A stretch of 64,000 nucleotides of DNA, taken from the NCBI GenBank assembly GCA_965199865.1, contig CBDATU010000005.1, positions 248,001 through 312,000 of the forward strand, given 5' to 3'. The notes beneath the pieces were generated by a model. It saw nothing but the letters and a program-made list of their open reading frames with translations. It made no database searches and was not told the origin of the DNA. Position 1 is the first letter of the stretch; each line of letters opens with the position of its first letter. The DNA is from JAPOUP01 sp965199865 (lineage in GTDB: Bacteria > Pseudomonadota > Alphaproteobacteria > Rhodobacterales > Rhodobacteraceae). Of this stretch, positions 27,586 through 35,958 are shown piece by piece. Made by a program: the position numbers and the translations under genes.

Positions 27586-28461
27586 TCAGGCGATGTCATT
27601 CGAATCCTTTCCGCCGCTATTGGAAGCGGCCTCCGCCTGGTGGACGGGATCGCCATCCCAAACCAGTCGATCCTCCCCTGAGAGGCACATGAAACGCTTG
27701 CCCCGCATGCGCCCGATCAGCGTCAGGCCCACTTCCTTGGCGATTTCCACCCCCCAGGCCGTGAAACCGGAACGGCTGACCAGCACCGGGATGCCCATCT
27801 GTGCGGTCTTGATGACCATTTCGGATGTCAGACGGCCGGTGGTATAGATGATCTTGTTTTCCGCTGACGTTCCAGTGCTGAACATCCAGCCCGCGATCTT
27901 GTCGACAGCGTTATGGCGACCAACATCCTCCATGTAGACCAGCGGGACATCCTGCTGGCAAAGCACTGTGCCGTGGATTGCACCCGCCGCCAGATAGAGG
28001 CTCGGAGCCGTATTGATCTGACGGGCAAGCGAATAGAGCCAGCTGGTCCGAATCGGCACCGCTGGAAGAACGGTCTCCTGCAGGCCTTCCATCATGTCAC
28101 CAAAGACGGTGCCCACCGCACAGCCAGAGGTGCGGGTCTTTTTCCTCAGCTTGTCCTCGTAGTCCGTCTGGCGTTCTGTGCGGACGACAACCACATCCAG
28201 ATCACCATCGAAATCGACGGAAATTACTTCATCTTCCCTTCGTAACATACTTTGATTTAATAGAAATCCCAGTGCTAGATATTCCGGATAATCTCCGATC
28301 GTCATAGCCGTGACAATTTCCTGGGAATTCAGGTAGATCGTGAGCGGACGCTCCGTCACCACATTGACGGAACGCCTCATTCCTTCATGATCGACACCTT
28401 CAACGGATCTCGTCAGCATCGGATCCGCTGGGTCAGGGGTTATCAACAGACGCTCAGACAC
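27586..28461 (-). CDS. fdhD: Formate dehydrogenase accessory sulfurtransferase FdhD
   Basis: A 291-residue protein that passes sulfur from IscS to the molybdenum cofactor of formate dehydrogenase. The family blocks ERPLTIYLNSQEIVTAMTIG, YLALGFLLNQ, YMEDVGRHNAVDKIAG and SGFTAWGVEIAKEVGLTLIG are clear. The usual CxxC motif is reduced to one Cys (TSGCAVGTVFG). The start is GTG at 28461 without a strong ribosome binding site. No formate dehydrogenase gene is in the window; the grouping with mobAB-moeA fits MGD-cofactor maturation. Confidence 0.92.
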   Translation of the reverse strand: MSERLLITPDPADPMLTRSVEGVDHEGMRRSVNVVTERPLTIYLNSQEIVTAMTIGDYPEYLALGFLLNQSMLRREDEVISVDFDGDLDVVVVRTERQTDYEDKLRKKTRTSGCAVGTVFGDMMEGLQETVLPAVPIRTSWLYSLARQINTAPSLYLAAGAIHGTVLCQQDVPLVYMEDVGRHNAVDKIAGWMFSTGTSAENKIIYTTGRLTSEMVIKTAQMGIPVLVSRSGFTAWGVEIAKEVGLTLIGRMRGKRFMCLSGEDRLVWDGDPVHQAEAASNSGGKDSNDIA

Positions 28462-29507
28462 AGCCAGAGAACATGCTGACGTTTCGTTCGAACACCGTCT
28501 GGGGTTCAGCCATCACCACCAGTTCCTCTGTTTTCGCGTCTTGCACAGATAGCGACTCTCCCCTGATCCTGCAATTCCCGACCACCCTACACTAACCGAT
28601 GCAAGCCATCATTCCTCTCACCCGACCCCGTCTGACCTCACATGGGGTGGTGGAGCGGGTCAACTGGAAGATAGGAGCATTGGCTGAACAAGGAGGGATC
28701 GTCCTGAACAAGAATTCTTAAAGCCGGATTGGCTGGCAAGATTCTGCCATCTCGTCAATCGACCGGTACGTTGGCTTCAGTCACAAAGGCAATGTTCATG
28801 GTCGCATCCATTCCAGCACCAGCCTCCCGGGACCAAGTTGGATGGGCTGAATCAAAGTCAACACCCGCCCTGGTTCAGAGCGCCCGTTCGCGACGTTGGG
28901 CGCCGATGCCACTCCCTTGGCCATCGTACATCTCCTCCGTCACTTCGATGACGGCCAGCGCCTCGTTAACGCCAGAAGCATCGCCCTACCCCCGCATGAT
29001 CTGCAACAGGGGAACGGAGGAACAAATTCGCTGTTCATGATTTCCCGCCTATGCAGACCGTAATCATCGACCACGAAGGGCTCTTTTGAGTAAGTCATTC
29101 CGTTGATACGGCGACGTTTTCCCACACTGGGCCAACGAAGGCACGGACATGTTCCGGGGTGAGGCATCGCGTGCCATTGGTTCGAACCGGATGCCGAACA
29201 CTCGTCGCCTGCCGGCAGTTTCGTGCGGATATCGTTCAGGTCACGTTGCAGTCCCTCGACCCACCTCCTGCCCCCGATCGATGAAAGGGACCAGTACCGC
29301 AACACATATGGCTGTCTGCAGCTTGGCACCCTACCGCGAAGCGACTCCCTTTCGATACGATTCGCCCCATCTCGAACTGTCGGCACAGGGCTCTTCGGAG
29401 ACGGATTTCGGGATGTGTGCGGTTCGTGGCCAATAGTATGCTCGCACAGGACTTTGGGCACTTCCCAGATTCTGACGTTCGAACCCAGGCTGACCGAAAT
29501 CGGGTAA
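28462..29507. other. Gene-poor interval, left part of a decayed island
   Basis: About one kilobase with many short frames on both strands and no family motif. The longest (28940-29461 minus) is mostly low-quality Pro, Arg and Ser-rich translation and is not supported. A tRNA-like GGTTCGAACC near 29175 was inspected and does not belong to a foldable tRNA. Confidence 0.4.
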
Positions 29508-29729
29508 TGTCTCAGACTGAAATGTTCTTTCCTGTTCCGCTTCGTTCCAGGATATGGAGTCCGATCCTCAAATTCCCTATCACTTCAGTCAATCACCAGA
29601 TCCGTTCATGGCCTCATCGGTTCCATTTTTCCTGACGGTCACGGAGCTGATGCCATCAATTTCCAGAACAGGTGCCGGAAAGGGCAAAATAGGCCCAGGG
29701 GTCCGAATGGCGAATGGTGGCCTACCGAT

Positions 29730-30080
29730 GTGCTGGGACATGCCGAACATGTGGCGAGGATCACCACCGGGGAAATCGGGGACCTGACCGACGGTTCACG
29801 CCAGCTGAAGGAACCGGTTGCGACGGCAGGTTTTCTCCATGCCTGTTCTCGGGGCCGGATCGGACCCGGTGAGACCATGCGGGGCATCGGAAATGACAGT
29901 TTCCGGGATCTCCCTGATGCCATGGTCGCCCATGAGCCGCAATTGCCACGTGGTCGTGGAGGGAAAACGGAACGGGAAATCCGGGAAGGAATACCATTCG
30001 TTCCTGAAATGCGGGCCAGGGCTGACAGGCCGGCGCGGGCTGAACGGAAAGGAGACCCTGATGATGGACCATCTCCATGA
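29730..30080 (+). CDS. Putative partner (antitoxin-like) ORF of the PIN-domain gene
   Basis: A frame of 116 codons from a GTG at 29730; it stays open upstream to 29508, so the true start is unclear. It reads as a charged helical protein (HVARITTGEIGDLTDGSRQL, FLHACSRGRIGPGETM, FRDLPDAMVAHEPQLPRG) with a natural codon pattern. Its TGA overlaps the ATG of the PIN-domain gene (ATGA at 30077-30080), the arrangement seen in toxin-antitoxin operons and other coupled pairs. I do not recognise the family; antitoxin is inferred from position only. Confidence 0.45.
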   Translation: MLGHAEHVARITTGEIGDLTDGSRQLKEPVATAGFLHACSRGRIGPGETMRGIGNDSFRDLPDAMVAHEPQLPRGRGGKTEREIREGIPFVPEMRARADRPARAERKGDPDDGPSP

Positions 30081-30763
30081 TCCGGTTCGTCATTCCCGAT
30101 ACGGGACCGTTGATATCCCTGGCCAGGCCTGATCGGCTTGACCTGACCGACCGGTTCAGATGTCCGATCCTGATCACTGATGTGGTCACGACTGAACCTG
30201 CATCCACTAAGGAAACTCCGGATTTTCCGGTTCTTCGGGACTGGCCTAATCGAAATGGCAACCAGAGTCAGGTCGTAGAGACGGGTTATGGTTCCCTTCC
30301 CGAACGGATTCGGGAGCTCATCGGGTTCGTTCCTGCAAGTCAGCGGGCCCGTTTCAGGCGTAGGGGATCGGGAAGGAATGCTGGAGAAAGTTCGATTCCG
30401 GAATTCCGCGATCGGAGTCGGAACGGGTCTCCATCAGATGACGGAATGCCTGTCCCGTTCGAGGATGCCGGAGTCGAGAAACTGTTCAGGGGATCTCATG
30501 TCCGTCTGATGAGCACATGGTCCTTTCTTCCGGTACTGGAACGGACTGAAGTCATTCCATCAGCAGCGGAACTGTTTGACCGGATGGGTCAGAACGGATC
30601 ACCGGATGATGCAGATGCTGATTTTGCCGGGAGCCATGATTTTCCTGATGACTGCCCGGACGGTCAGAAAATGGTCGTGTCGCGAGTTTGGTGGAAATTA
30701 GGAAACGGCGCATTCTCCTGGCGCTCCTGGTTTCGCCCGATCAGGCGGCGAGGTCAGGGTTGA
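30077..30763 (+). CDS. PIN-domain protein, possibly truncated at the 3' end
   Basis: A 228-codon frame starting MIRFVIPDTGPLISLARPDR, the opening of a PIN domain with the first acidic residue in PDTGPL. The next conserved region is CPILITDVVTTEPAS. Later blocks VETGYGSL, SIPEFRDRS, VPFEDAGVEKLF and VRLMSTWSFLPVLER fit the rest of the fold, with acidic residues for metal binding. The last ~45 residues look unrelated and run into the IS256 remnant that begins near 30741, so the original C-terminus may have been replaced. PIN proteins are mostly RNases; whether this copy is active is uncertain. Confidence 0.55.
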   Translation: MIRFVIPDTGPLISLARPDRLDLTDRFRCPILITDVVTTEPASTKETPDFPVLRDWPNRNGNQSQVVETGYGSLPERIRELIGFVPASQRARFRRRGSGRNAGESSIPEFRDRSRNGSPSDDGMPVPFEDAGVEKLFRGSHVRLMSTWSFLPVLERTEVIPSAAELFDRMGQNGSPDDADADFAGSHDFPDDCPDGQKMVVSRVWWKLGNGAFSWRSWFRPIRRRGQG

Positions 30764-31200
30764 TGGGCTTGACCGGTCGGGAAAGGGTCTGCCAGCCGTC
30801 GACCTTTCGCATCCGGATCCGCCCAGAAGCCAGAAGCGCCCATGGAAGTATGGGCACGGTCTCCGGGCGGGGCAGCACGGTCCGGGTCCCGGACCTCCGC
30901 CGGAACTCACCGTCCGTGTTTCGATAGCGTTTGTCGCCCGCGCCGGTCTCCACTGCGACGGATCAAACCAGGTGAACGTGAGGAGCCGGTCGCCCCCTCC
31001 TCCAGGCTGTCGACGACGGCGCGGCACCTGATCCCTCCACTTCCTCAGGAACGCCCTGCAGCGCTTCCGGATCCCTTCCGAGTTCTCCGGGTGGATCATG
31101 TCGCGGTAGTCGCTGCCGGTCTCCATATGCAGGTGTTTCGGGGCGTGGGTCGGCAGGCTGCGGTGTCCGGGTCCGTGCAGCGCAGGATGGCGGTGTGACT
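30741..31200 (-). pseudogene. IS256-family transposase remnant, C-terminal half
   Basis: Minus-strand fragments in different frames line up in order with an IS256/Mutator-type transposase. From upstream to downstream they are AILRCTDPDTAACRPTPRNT, DYRDMIHPENSEGIRKRCRA, FLRKWRDQ, VVDSLEEGA, LLTFTWFDPSQW, RATNAIE, EFRRRSGTRTVLPRPETV, and PWALLASGRIRMRKVDGWQT ending PDLAA and a stop. At least three frameshifts separate them, so it is inactive. The N-terminal half is not recognisable; the sequence from 31200 to about 31560 may be part of it or of another element. Confidence 0.75.
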
Positions 31201-31631
31201 GCCGGATGAATTCTCCCCACTCTCGGGCTCTGGTGACGGGCCCGTTTATGGTGTCGTCCGGGCCTGCTTTCCGGGCCTGACGCGGCGCTTTGGCGGCGGT
31301 GGCGGTGTGACTGGTGCGTTTGCTCTGACATGCTCGGGCACGAGGTCGGTGTAGCCCCGTAGTCGGCAGTCTGCTCCTTCGACCTGGACGACGACAGCGT
31401 GGAATGGGAGCCGGTCTGGCAGCGCGTTGGCAACGACGGAATATCCTAAGCTGGCGTCATGCCGGTGGTGGTTGCGTGCCTCCACGGCCCCTATGTGGCG
31501 CACCACATAGGATTCCACATAGAGAAAGCCATTCCATGCCCATGAGGTGCACAGCGTCGCAGGCATTCAAATGACAAGGGCAGAAGAGTCCGCTTCCAGA
31601 TCCGACCAGTGGCAGCCCATCCCAGATGCGC
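31200..31631. other. Interval between IS256 remnant and HNH gene, origin unclear
   Basis: About 430 bases. The minus frame 31246-31566 reads as one 106-residue peptide, MPATLCTSWAWNGFLYVESY onward, with a Pro-rich end. It matches no family I know and could be part of a decayed transposon. Confidence 0.35.
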
Positions 31632-32216
31632 CTATTCTTCCAGTTCGGCATCCCAATACAGGAAATCCAGCCAGGTCTCATGCAGGTGATTGGGTGGAAA
31701 CTTGCGGCCCATATTGCGCAGCTCCTCAGCTCCTGGGCGGCGGGGTGGCTTGCGCAGGCTCATCCCCGCCTGCCGCAGCGGCCGCGATCCCTTCCTGAAG
31801 TTGCACTGGGCACAGGCCGCCACCACATTCTCCCAGCTCGTCACACCGCCTTTCGAACGTGGAACGACATGGTCAAAGGTCAGCTCGCCCTTCGCTCCGC
31901 AATATTGGCACTGGAACTCGTCACGCAGAAATAGGTTGAAACGCGTAAACGCCGCCTGCTTCCGGGGCCGCACATAATCCTTGAGCACGACAACCGACGG
32001 AATCCGGATCTTTGTCGATGGGCTGCGCACCACGGCATCATACTCAGCGACGATATCGACCCGCTCCAGAAACGCCGCCTTAACCGCCTCCTGCCAGGAC
32101 CATAACGACAGTGGATAGTAGCTGAGCGGCCGATAGTCGGCGTTCAGAACGAGTGCTGGATTGTGCCGCAAACTGCCAGGCTCGCGCACAAAGGATGTCC
32201 TGAATTCGCCATCCAT
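31632..32216 (-). CDS. HNH endonuclease family protein
   Basis: A 194-residue protein with a C-terminal HNH domain: CQYCGAKGELTFDHVVPRSK, then GGVTSWENVVAACAQCNFRKG. The two CxxC pairs bind structural zinc and DH/N/N form the catalytic beta-beta-alpha metal site. The N-terminal ~80 residues (NADYRPLSYYPLSLWSWQEA) are the conserved leader of a broad family of housekeeping-like HNH proteins of unknown role. ATG 32216 is preceded by GGAG; the frame extends 27 codons upstream without a better start. Confidence 0.9.
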   Translation of the reverse strand: MDGEFRTSFVREPGSLRHNPALVLNADYRPLSYYPLSLWSWQEAVKAAFLERVDIVAEYDAVVRSPSTKIRIPSVVVLKDYVRPRKQAAFTRFNLFLRDEFQCQYCGAKGELTFDHVVPRSKGGVTSWENVVAACAQCNFRKGSRPLRQAGMSLRKPPRRPGAEELRNMGRKFPPNHLHETWLDFLYWDAELEE

Positions 32217-32490
32217 GAGTCCACTCCAGTCTCCGTCCCATCTGATCCGACATCCACGACGATCCAAAGCTGAATCGTCCCCGCCAGTCCCCGCCATACG
32301 TTTCGTGATTTCGCAGGCAATCCCATCTATATCATGTGCTCACAAGCGCTTAGTTTAGCCATGTTGCACAACCATTACAATTGAAAATTATTCTGCGTCA
32401 CCGCAATGTCTTTCAGCCGACTCATCTGGTCATCTCGGGTGCCGACCTGGAGGAATATGGGACGGGAGTGATCGTAGCTTCGGCAGCCGG

Positions 32491-33159
32491 CTACTGGCTC
32501 GCTTCCAGCTTACTGCGAATGAAGGCCTGTGCGACGCCCAGGCCTTCCGGGGAGATTCCATGGCCAACTCCCTTCATCACGTAAGTGAGCACGTCAAAGC
32601 TTGCGTCAGCCAGCGCATTGCTCGCCTCCGGCAAGGACACAAACGGCACGACATCGTCCTGATCCCCATGAACAAGCAGAATTGGAGGCTTCGACGCCGC
32701 CTCTGCGGCCAGCACCGATGGATTCAGCAGTCTCCCGGAAAATCCAACTACCGCAGCCAGTGGATGGAGTCGGCGCGGCGCGACCTGCAGGCTCATCATG
32801 GTTCCTTGAGAAAATCCAAACAGAACGAGATCTGAATGGGTTATGCCTTCATCCTCAAGAACTTTGTCAAGATATGCGTCAATGTCCGCCACGGAGCGCT
32901 GGAACGCGTTATGCATTTCGGTTTCGCTGGAGCCGTCCATCCATGGAATGGGAAACCACTGATACCCCATCGGATTGAGAGTGGACCGCATTTGTGCATC
33001 GGGAGCTCGAAACGCGGTATCGGGAAGATACTGCGCAAGAGGTTCGGCAAGTCCCAGAAGGTCAGCGCCGTCCGCTCCGTAGCCATGCAGGAACACGACG
33101 ACAGATCGCGTAGTGCCAGATGCCGCTGCGCGGCGACTGTCTTTCAGAATACGTGTCAT
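32491..33159 (-). CDS. Alpha/beta-hydrolase, phospholipase/carboxylesterase family
   Basis: A 222-residue cytosolic serine esterase. The oxyanion region is VVFLHGYGADGADLLGLAEP, the nucleophile Ser is in LFGFSQGTMMSL, Asp is in LLVHGDQDDVVPF and His in MKGVGHGISPEG. Members cleave carboxyl esters of short chains or lysophospholipids. Its ATG overlaps the stop of the DNA glycosylase gene (33156-33159), placing it last in the cbiD-cobK-glycosylase-esterase operon, though no functional link is evident. Confidence 0.92.
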   Translation of the reverse strand: MTRILKDSRRAAASGTTRSVVVFLHGYGADGADLLGLAEPLAQYLPDTAFRAPDAQMRSTLNPMGYQWFPIPWMDGSSETEMHNAFQRSVADIDAYLDKVLEDEGITHSDLVLFGFSQGTMMSLQVAPRRLHPLAAVVGFSGRLLNPSVLAAEAASKPPILLVHGDQDDVVPFVSLPEASNALADASFDVLTYVMKGVGHGISPEGLGVAQAFIRSKLEASQ

Positions 33160-33785
33160 CGAATGCCTTCCCTATCCTTCGCTACACGGTAGTAAGCCCA
33201 GAGAAGGCGTGCGGCAACAGCCCGCCATGGTGTCCAGACCTCAGCCATCTGTCGCAACTGTCTGTCGTTCGGACGCTCGCCGGTCTCAAACAGGATCCGC
33301 GCAGCCTCCCGCAATGCCAAATCGCCGGGAGCGAATACATCAGCGCGTCCGAGCGAGAACATCGCATATATCTCGGCGGTCCAGCGCCCAATGCCGCGGA
33401 CGGCCGTCAGGGTCGAGATCACCTCCTCATTCGGGCATTCACGCAGCTTTGCGTAGTCAATACGGGCGTCGGCTAGCGCACGTGCATAGCGAATCTTCTG
33501 GCGGCTAAGTCCCGCGGCGCGCAGGTCACCATCACTCGTGGCCGTGATCCTGTCTGGATCATCCAGCCCCGCCTCCTTCATTCGGTTCCAGATCGAATTT
33601 GCTGCCGCGACGCTCACCTGCTGGCTGATTATGGCGCTTAGCAGCTGCTCGAAGCCATCCGGACGTCTTCGCAGAGGCAGCGGCCCGGTCTCGCGAAGGG
33701 CGGCCGCAAATCTCGGCTCCACTCCGGCAAGGAATGCCGCGCCTTCCGCGATGCATTCAGACGTCTCAATGATCCTACCGATCAT
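33156..33785 (-). CDS. DNA-3-methyladenine glycosylase, AlkA-like (HhH-GPD)
   Basis: A 209-residue base-excision repair enzyme of the helix-hairpin-helix GPD superfamily. The hairpin reads LTAVRGIGRWTAEIYAMFSL and the catalytic Asp is in VFAPGDLALREA. LLSAIISQQVSVAAANSIW is the usual earlier helix block. It removes alkylated purines. The ATG at 33785 overlaps the stop of cobK (ATGA), which decides the start against an upstream Met. It lacks the N-terminal AlkA extension, as in many alphaproteobacteria. Confidence 0.92.
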   Translation of the reverse strand: MIGRIIETSECIAEGAAFLAGVEPRFAAALRETGPLPLRRRPDGFEQLLSAIISQQVSVAAANSIWNRMKEAGLDDPDRITATSDGDLRAAGLSRQKIRYARALADARIDYAKLRECPNEEVISTLTAVRGIGRWTAEIYAMFSLGRADVFAPGDLALREAARILFETGERPNDRQLRQMAEVWTPWRAVAARLLWAYYRVAKDREGIR

Positions 33786-34516
33786 ATCAGACCCCGCACC
33801 CAAGCCACGGCGTCTTCAACGGTACTATGGACAACCGCATCCGGAACTGGAGGACGACGCAGGAGCGCCACCCTGATTCCAAGCGCTCGTGCGGCGTCAA
33901 GCTTGCTCCGGCTCGCCGCCCCGCCTGAGTTTTTGACAACCAACCAGTCGACTCCAAGACGCACGAACAGCCTGGTTTCGTCTTCCACACTGAAAGGAGG
34001 CTTACCAATGAGGTATTCGCCACCTTCGAACGGAAATGAGTTGCTTGGCCGATCTATCCGGCGGCAAAACACCCGACGGCCTCGCAGGTTTGCGAATCTG
34101 TCGAGCCCCTGCCCTCCCGTGGCCAGGAACACGGTTGCGTCCTCAGGGATGAAGCCCGCAACCTCTTCCTCCCGATCAAAATGGCACCACCGATCCCCGG
34201 ATTTAGCTTCCCATGCACGCCGCTGCAGGATGGAATGCGGAAGTCCCTTCCTGGTGCAGATTTCAGCCGTCCGGGCCGTTATCCTGGCAGCGAACGGATG
34301 CGTGGCGTCAAGAACCGCGTCGACCCTGCTTTCAGCAAGATAGCTGTCAAATCCCGCACCACCGCCAAACCCTCCGATCCGGGTTGGCAACGCCAGTTCC
34401 GCGGGCCTCGTGGTAACGCCAGCCAAGGACGCAATTCCCTCTACCCCTTCCATCACCGCAAGCCGTTCGGCAACGGCACGCGCTTCACCGCTGCCAGCGA
34501 GCAACAGAAGCCGCAT
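33782..34516 (-). CDS. cobK: Precorrin-6A reductase, CobK/CbiJ family
   Basis: A 244-residue enzyme of cobalamin corrin-ring synthesis that reduces precorrin-6A with NADPH. Visible blocks are LLLLAGSGEARAVAERLA (nucleotide-binding start), VDAVLDATHPFAARITARTA and WLVVKNSGGAASRSKLDAAR. It abuts cbiD upstream and overlaps the glycosylase downstream. Whether the organism uses the cobalt-early or cobalt-late order cannot be decided from CobK alone. Confidence 0.93.
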   Translation of the reverse strand: MRLLLLAGSGEARAVAERLAVMEGVEGIASLAGVTTRPAELALPTRIGGFGGGAGFDSYLAESRVDAVLDATHPFAARITARTAEICTRKGLPHSILQRRAWEAKSGDRWCHFDREEEVAGFIPEDATVFLATGGQGLDRFANLRGRRVFCRRIDRPSNSFPFEGGEYLIGKPPFSVEDETRLFVRLGVDWLVVKNSGGAASRSKLDAARALGIRVALLRRPPVPDAVVHSTVEDAVAWVRGLI

Positions 34517-35683
34517 CTATTGCCTCCTCGCGAGAATCTCGCCTGAACGACTCACCACCACAACATCAACCTTGATCCCTGCCCCTTCAAGGAAATGCGA
34601 AACCCGGTGCCACGCCATCTCACTGATTCGGACAGCAAGCTCCGGCCCGATGATTTCCGCAGCATGCGATGCTGAAACCGCGGATGCGACTTCCGGAGTC
34701 CCGAATTCCTGAGCCAGCCTCCTGAGATCCACCTGACTGCGTGAGGAATGCAGGTCCATCGCTCCCTGTGCCAGCTTGGTGATCTTTCCGATACCACCTC
34801 CGACAGTAAGGCGTTTGACGGGATTTTTTCTGAGATATTTGAGCATTCCTCCAGCAAAGTCGCCCATATCAATCATCGCGTGATCAGACAGACCGTGAAG
34901 GGCCTGTACCGCCCGTTCGCTTGTCGCGCCAGTGCAGCCCGCCAGATGAGCAAGCCCCGACGCCCGGGCGACGTCAATGCCGCGATGAATCGAAGCGATC
35001 CATGCAGAGCAGCTAAACGGCCTAACGATTCCCGTTGTTCCAAGAATGGACAGACCCCCTTCTATTCCGAGACGCGGATTCCATGTCCTGCGGGCGATAG
35101 CGGCCCCACCTGGGATCGAGACCGTCACCTCAATGTCCGGATTCCGTCCATAGGCTGTGGCGCATTCCTCGATGACCTGTCGAATCATCTGGCGTGGAAC
35201 CGGATTTATCGCCGGCTCTCCAGGTGGAATCGGTAGGCCAGGCTTGGTGACGATGCCAACTCCTTCGCCTGCCCGAAACACCAATCCCTCTTCCGATGCG
35301 GTTACACGTGCGATCACTAGAGCGCCGTGAGTGACGTCGGGATCGTCACCAGCATCCTTGATTATGCCTGCTTCTGCCCATCTACCATCTGTACGGCTAT
35401 GAGCCAGGGGAAAGCTCGGGGTCTCGCCACGAGGCAGCCTGATAGCCACTTCCCGCGGAAACGTTCCACCCCAAAGCCGTGCCAGCGCCGCCTTCGTTGC
35501 GGCGGTCGCACAGGTGCCGGTGGTCCAACCCCGCCTCAGTTCACCATCTTTCCGTCGGCTCATCCTGCGGAATATAGCCGTATTGTCACTCATCGCCAAT
35601 CGCACGATACCTGTCGACGGTGCCTTTCCGTCTTGTTCCTGACGGGCCATAAGCGCGATATGGCCGACTCGATCACAGTCCAC
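34517..35683 (-). CDS. cbiD: Cobalt-precorrin-5B C1-methyltransferase, CbiD family
   Basis: A 388-residue enzyme that methylates the corrin ring at C1. LRRGWTTGTCATAATKAAL is the family signature, followed by PRGETPSFPL, GEPAINPVPRQMIRQV and GLAHLAGCTGATSE. The GTG at 35683 is chosen because AGGGAGG lies six bases upstream; the signature starts only ~50 residues in, so internal ATGs at 35593 or 35563 are alternatives, but they lack ribosome binding sites. A 36-residue ORF ends just upstream. CbiD is best known from the anaerobic route but is common in alphaproteobacteria lacking CobF. Confidence 0.9.
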   Translation of the reverse strand: MDCDRVGHIALMARQEQDGKAPSTGIVRLAMSDNTAIFRRMSRRKDGELRRGWTTGTCATAATKAALARLWGGTFPREVAIRLPRGETPSFPLAHSRTDGRWAEAGIIKDAGDDPDVTHGALVIARVTASEEGLVFRAGEGVGIVTKPGLPIPPGEPAINPVPRQMIRQVIEECATAYGRNPDIEVTVSIPGGAAIARRTWNPRLGIEGGLSILGTTGIVRPFSCSAWIASIHRGIDVARASGLAHLAGCTGATSERAVQALHGLSDHAMIDMGDFAGGMLKYLRKNPVKRLTVGGGIGKITKLAQGAMDLHSSRSQVDLRRLAQEFGTPEVASAVSASHAAEIIGPELAVRISEMAWHRVSHFLEGAGIKVDVVVVSRSGEILARRQ

Positions 35684-35695
35684 CCCTGCCCTCCC

Positions 35696-35806
35696 TTATG
35701 CCTTTGCGGACAGGCTCTCGCGAATTGCCCCAAGGAAGTCACCCTTTGCCTCGCTGAGCTGTGCGGCCGCTTCACAGTCCGCCCCCATCCCGAAAGCATC
35801 ACCCAT
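35696..35806 (-). CDS. Possible small ORF upstream of cbiD, 36 residues
   Basis: Reads MGDAFGMGADCEAAAQLSEA, then KGDFLGAIRESLSAKA and stop TAA. GGTGGTGG lies close upstream of the ATG and the stop is followed at once by the strong ribosome binding site of cbiD. The peptide looks like an amphipathic helix. It could be a real small protein, a leader peptide coupled to cbiD, or the end of a lost gene. No family recognised. Confidence 0.35.
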   Translation of the reverse strand: MGDAFGMGADCEAAAQLSEAKGDFLGAIRESLSAKA

Positions 35807-35829
35807 ATGCCCACCACCAGTCCCTGGCT

Positions 35830-35930
35830 AGGTTGCCGTGGCACCACAGGACGAGGCGCCCTGCTGTTGAATTCCGGTTTCAGCACCCGGGATACCGAAT
35901 GGTGGCACGGTTCCAGGTCGCCTGAATACC
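35830..35930. promoter_or_regulatory. Structured intergenic element between divergent cob genes
   Basis: A closing stem pairs 35836-35846 (CCGTGGCACCA) with 35900-35910 (TGGTGGCACGG), 10 of 11 pairs. Inside are short hairpins at 35847-35863 (CAGG/CCTG) and 35874-35890 (CCGG/CCGG), and another follows at 35914-35924 (CAGG-TCG-CCTG). Stretches resemble the B12 box on the plus strand (CGCCTGAATACC, then TGCC) and on the minus strand (AGCCAGGGACTGG near 35817-35829), but the hallmark CCCCGCAACTGT core of cobalamin riboswitches is absent. It may be a diverged riboswitch or a chance fold. Confidence 0.3.
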
Positions 35931-35958
35931 ACTGCCCCTCCCAGACGGCGGAGGCGGC

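Noticed and set aside
26903..27847. 314-codon plus-strand frame
   Set aside because: Exactly opposite mobA and fdhD, both clear by motif; a shadow of high-GC coding DNA.
29150..29200. Possible tRNA because of GGTTCGAACC
   Set aside because: No matching acceptor, D or anticodon arms could be drawn around it.
28940..29461. 173-codon minus-strand frame in the decayed island
   Set aside because: Biased Pro/Arg/Ser translation, no motif and no start signal; probably chance.
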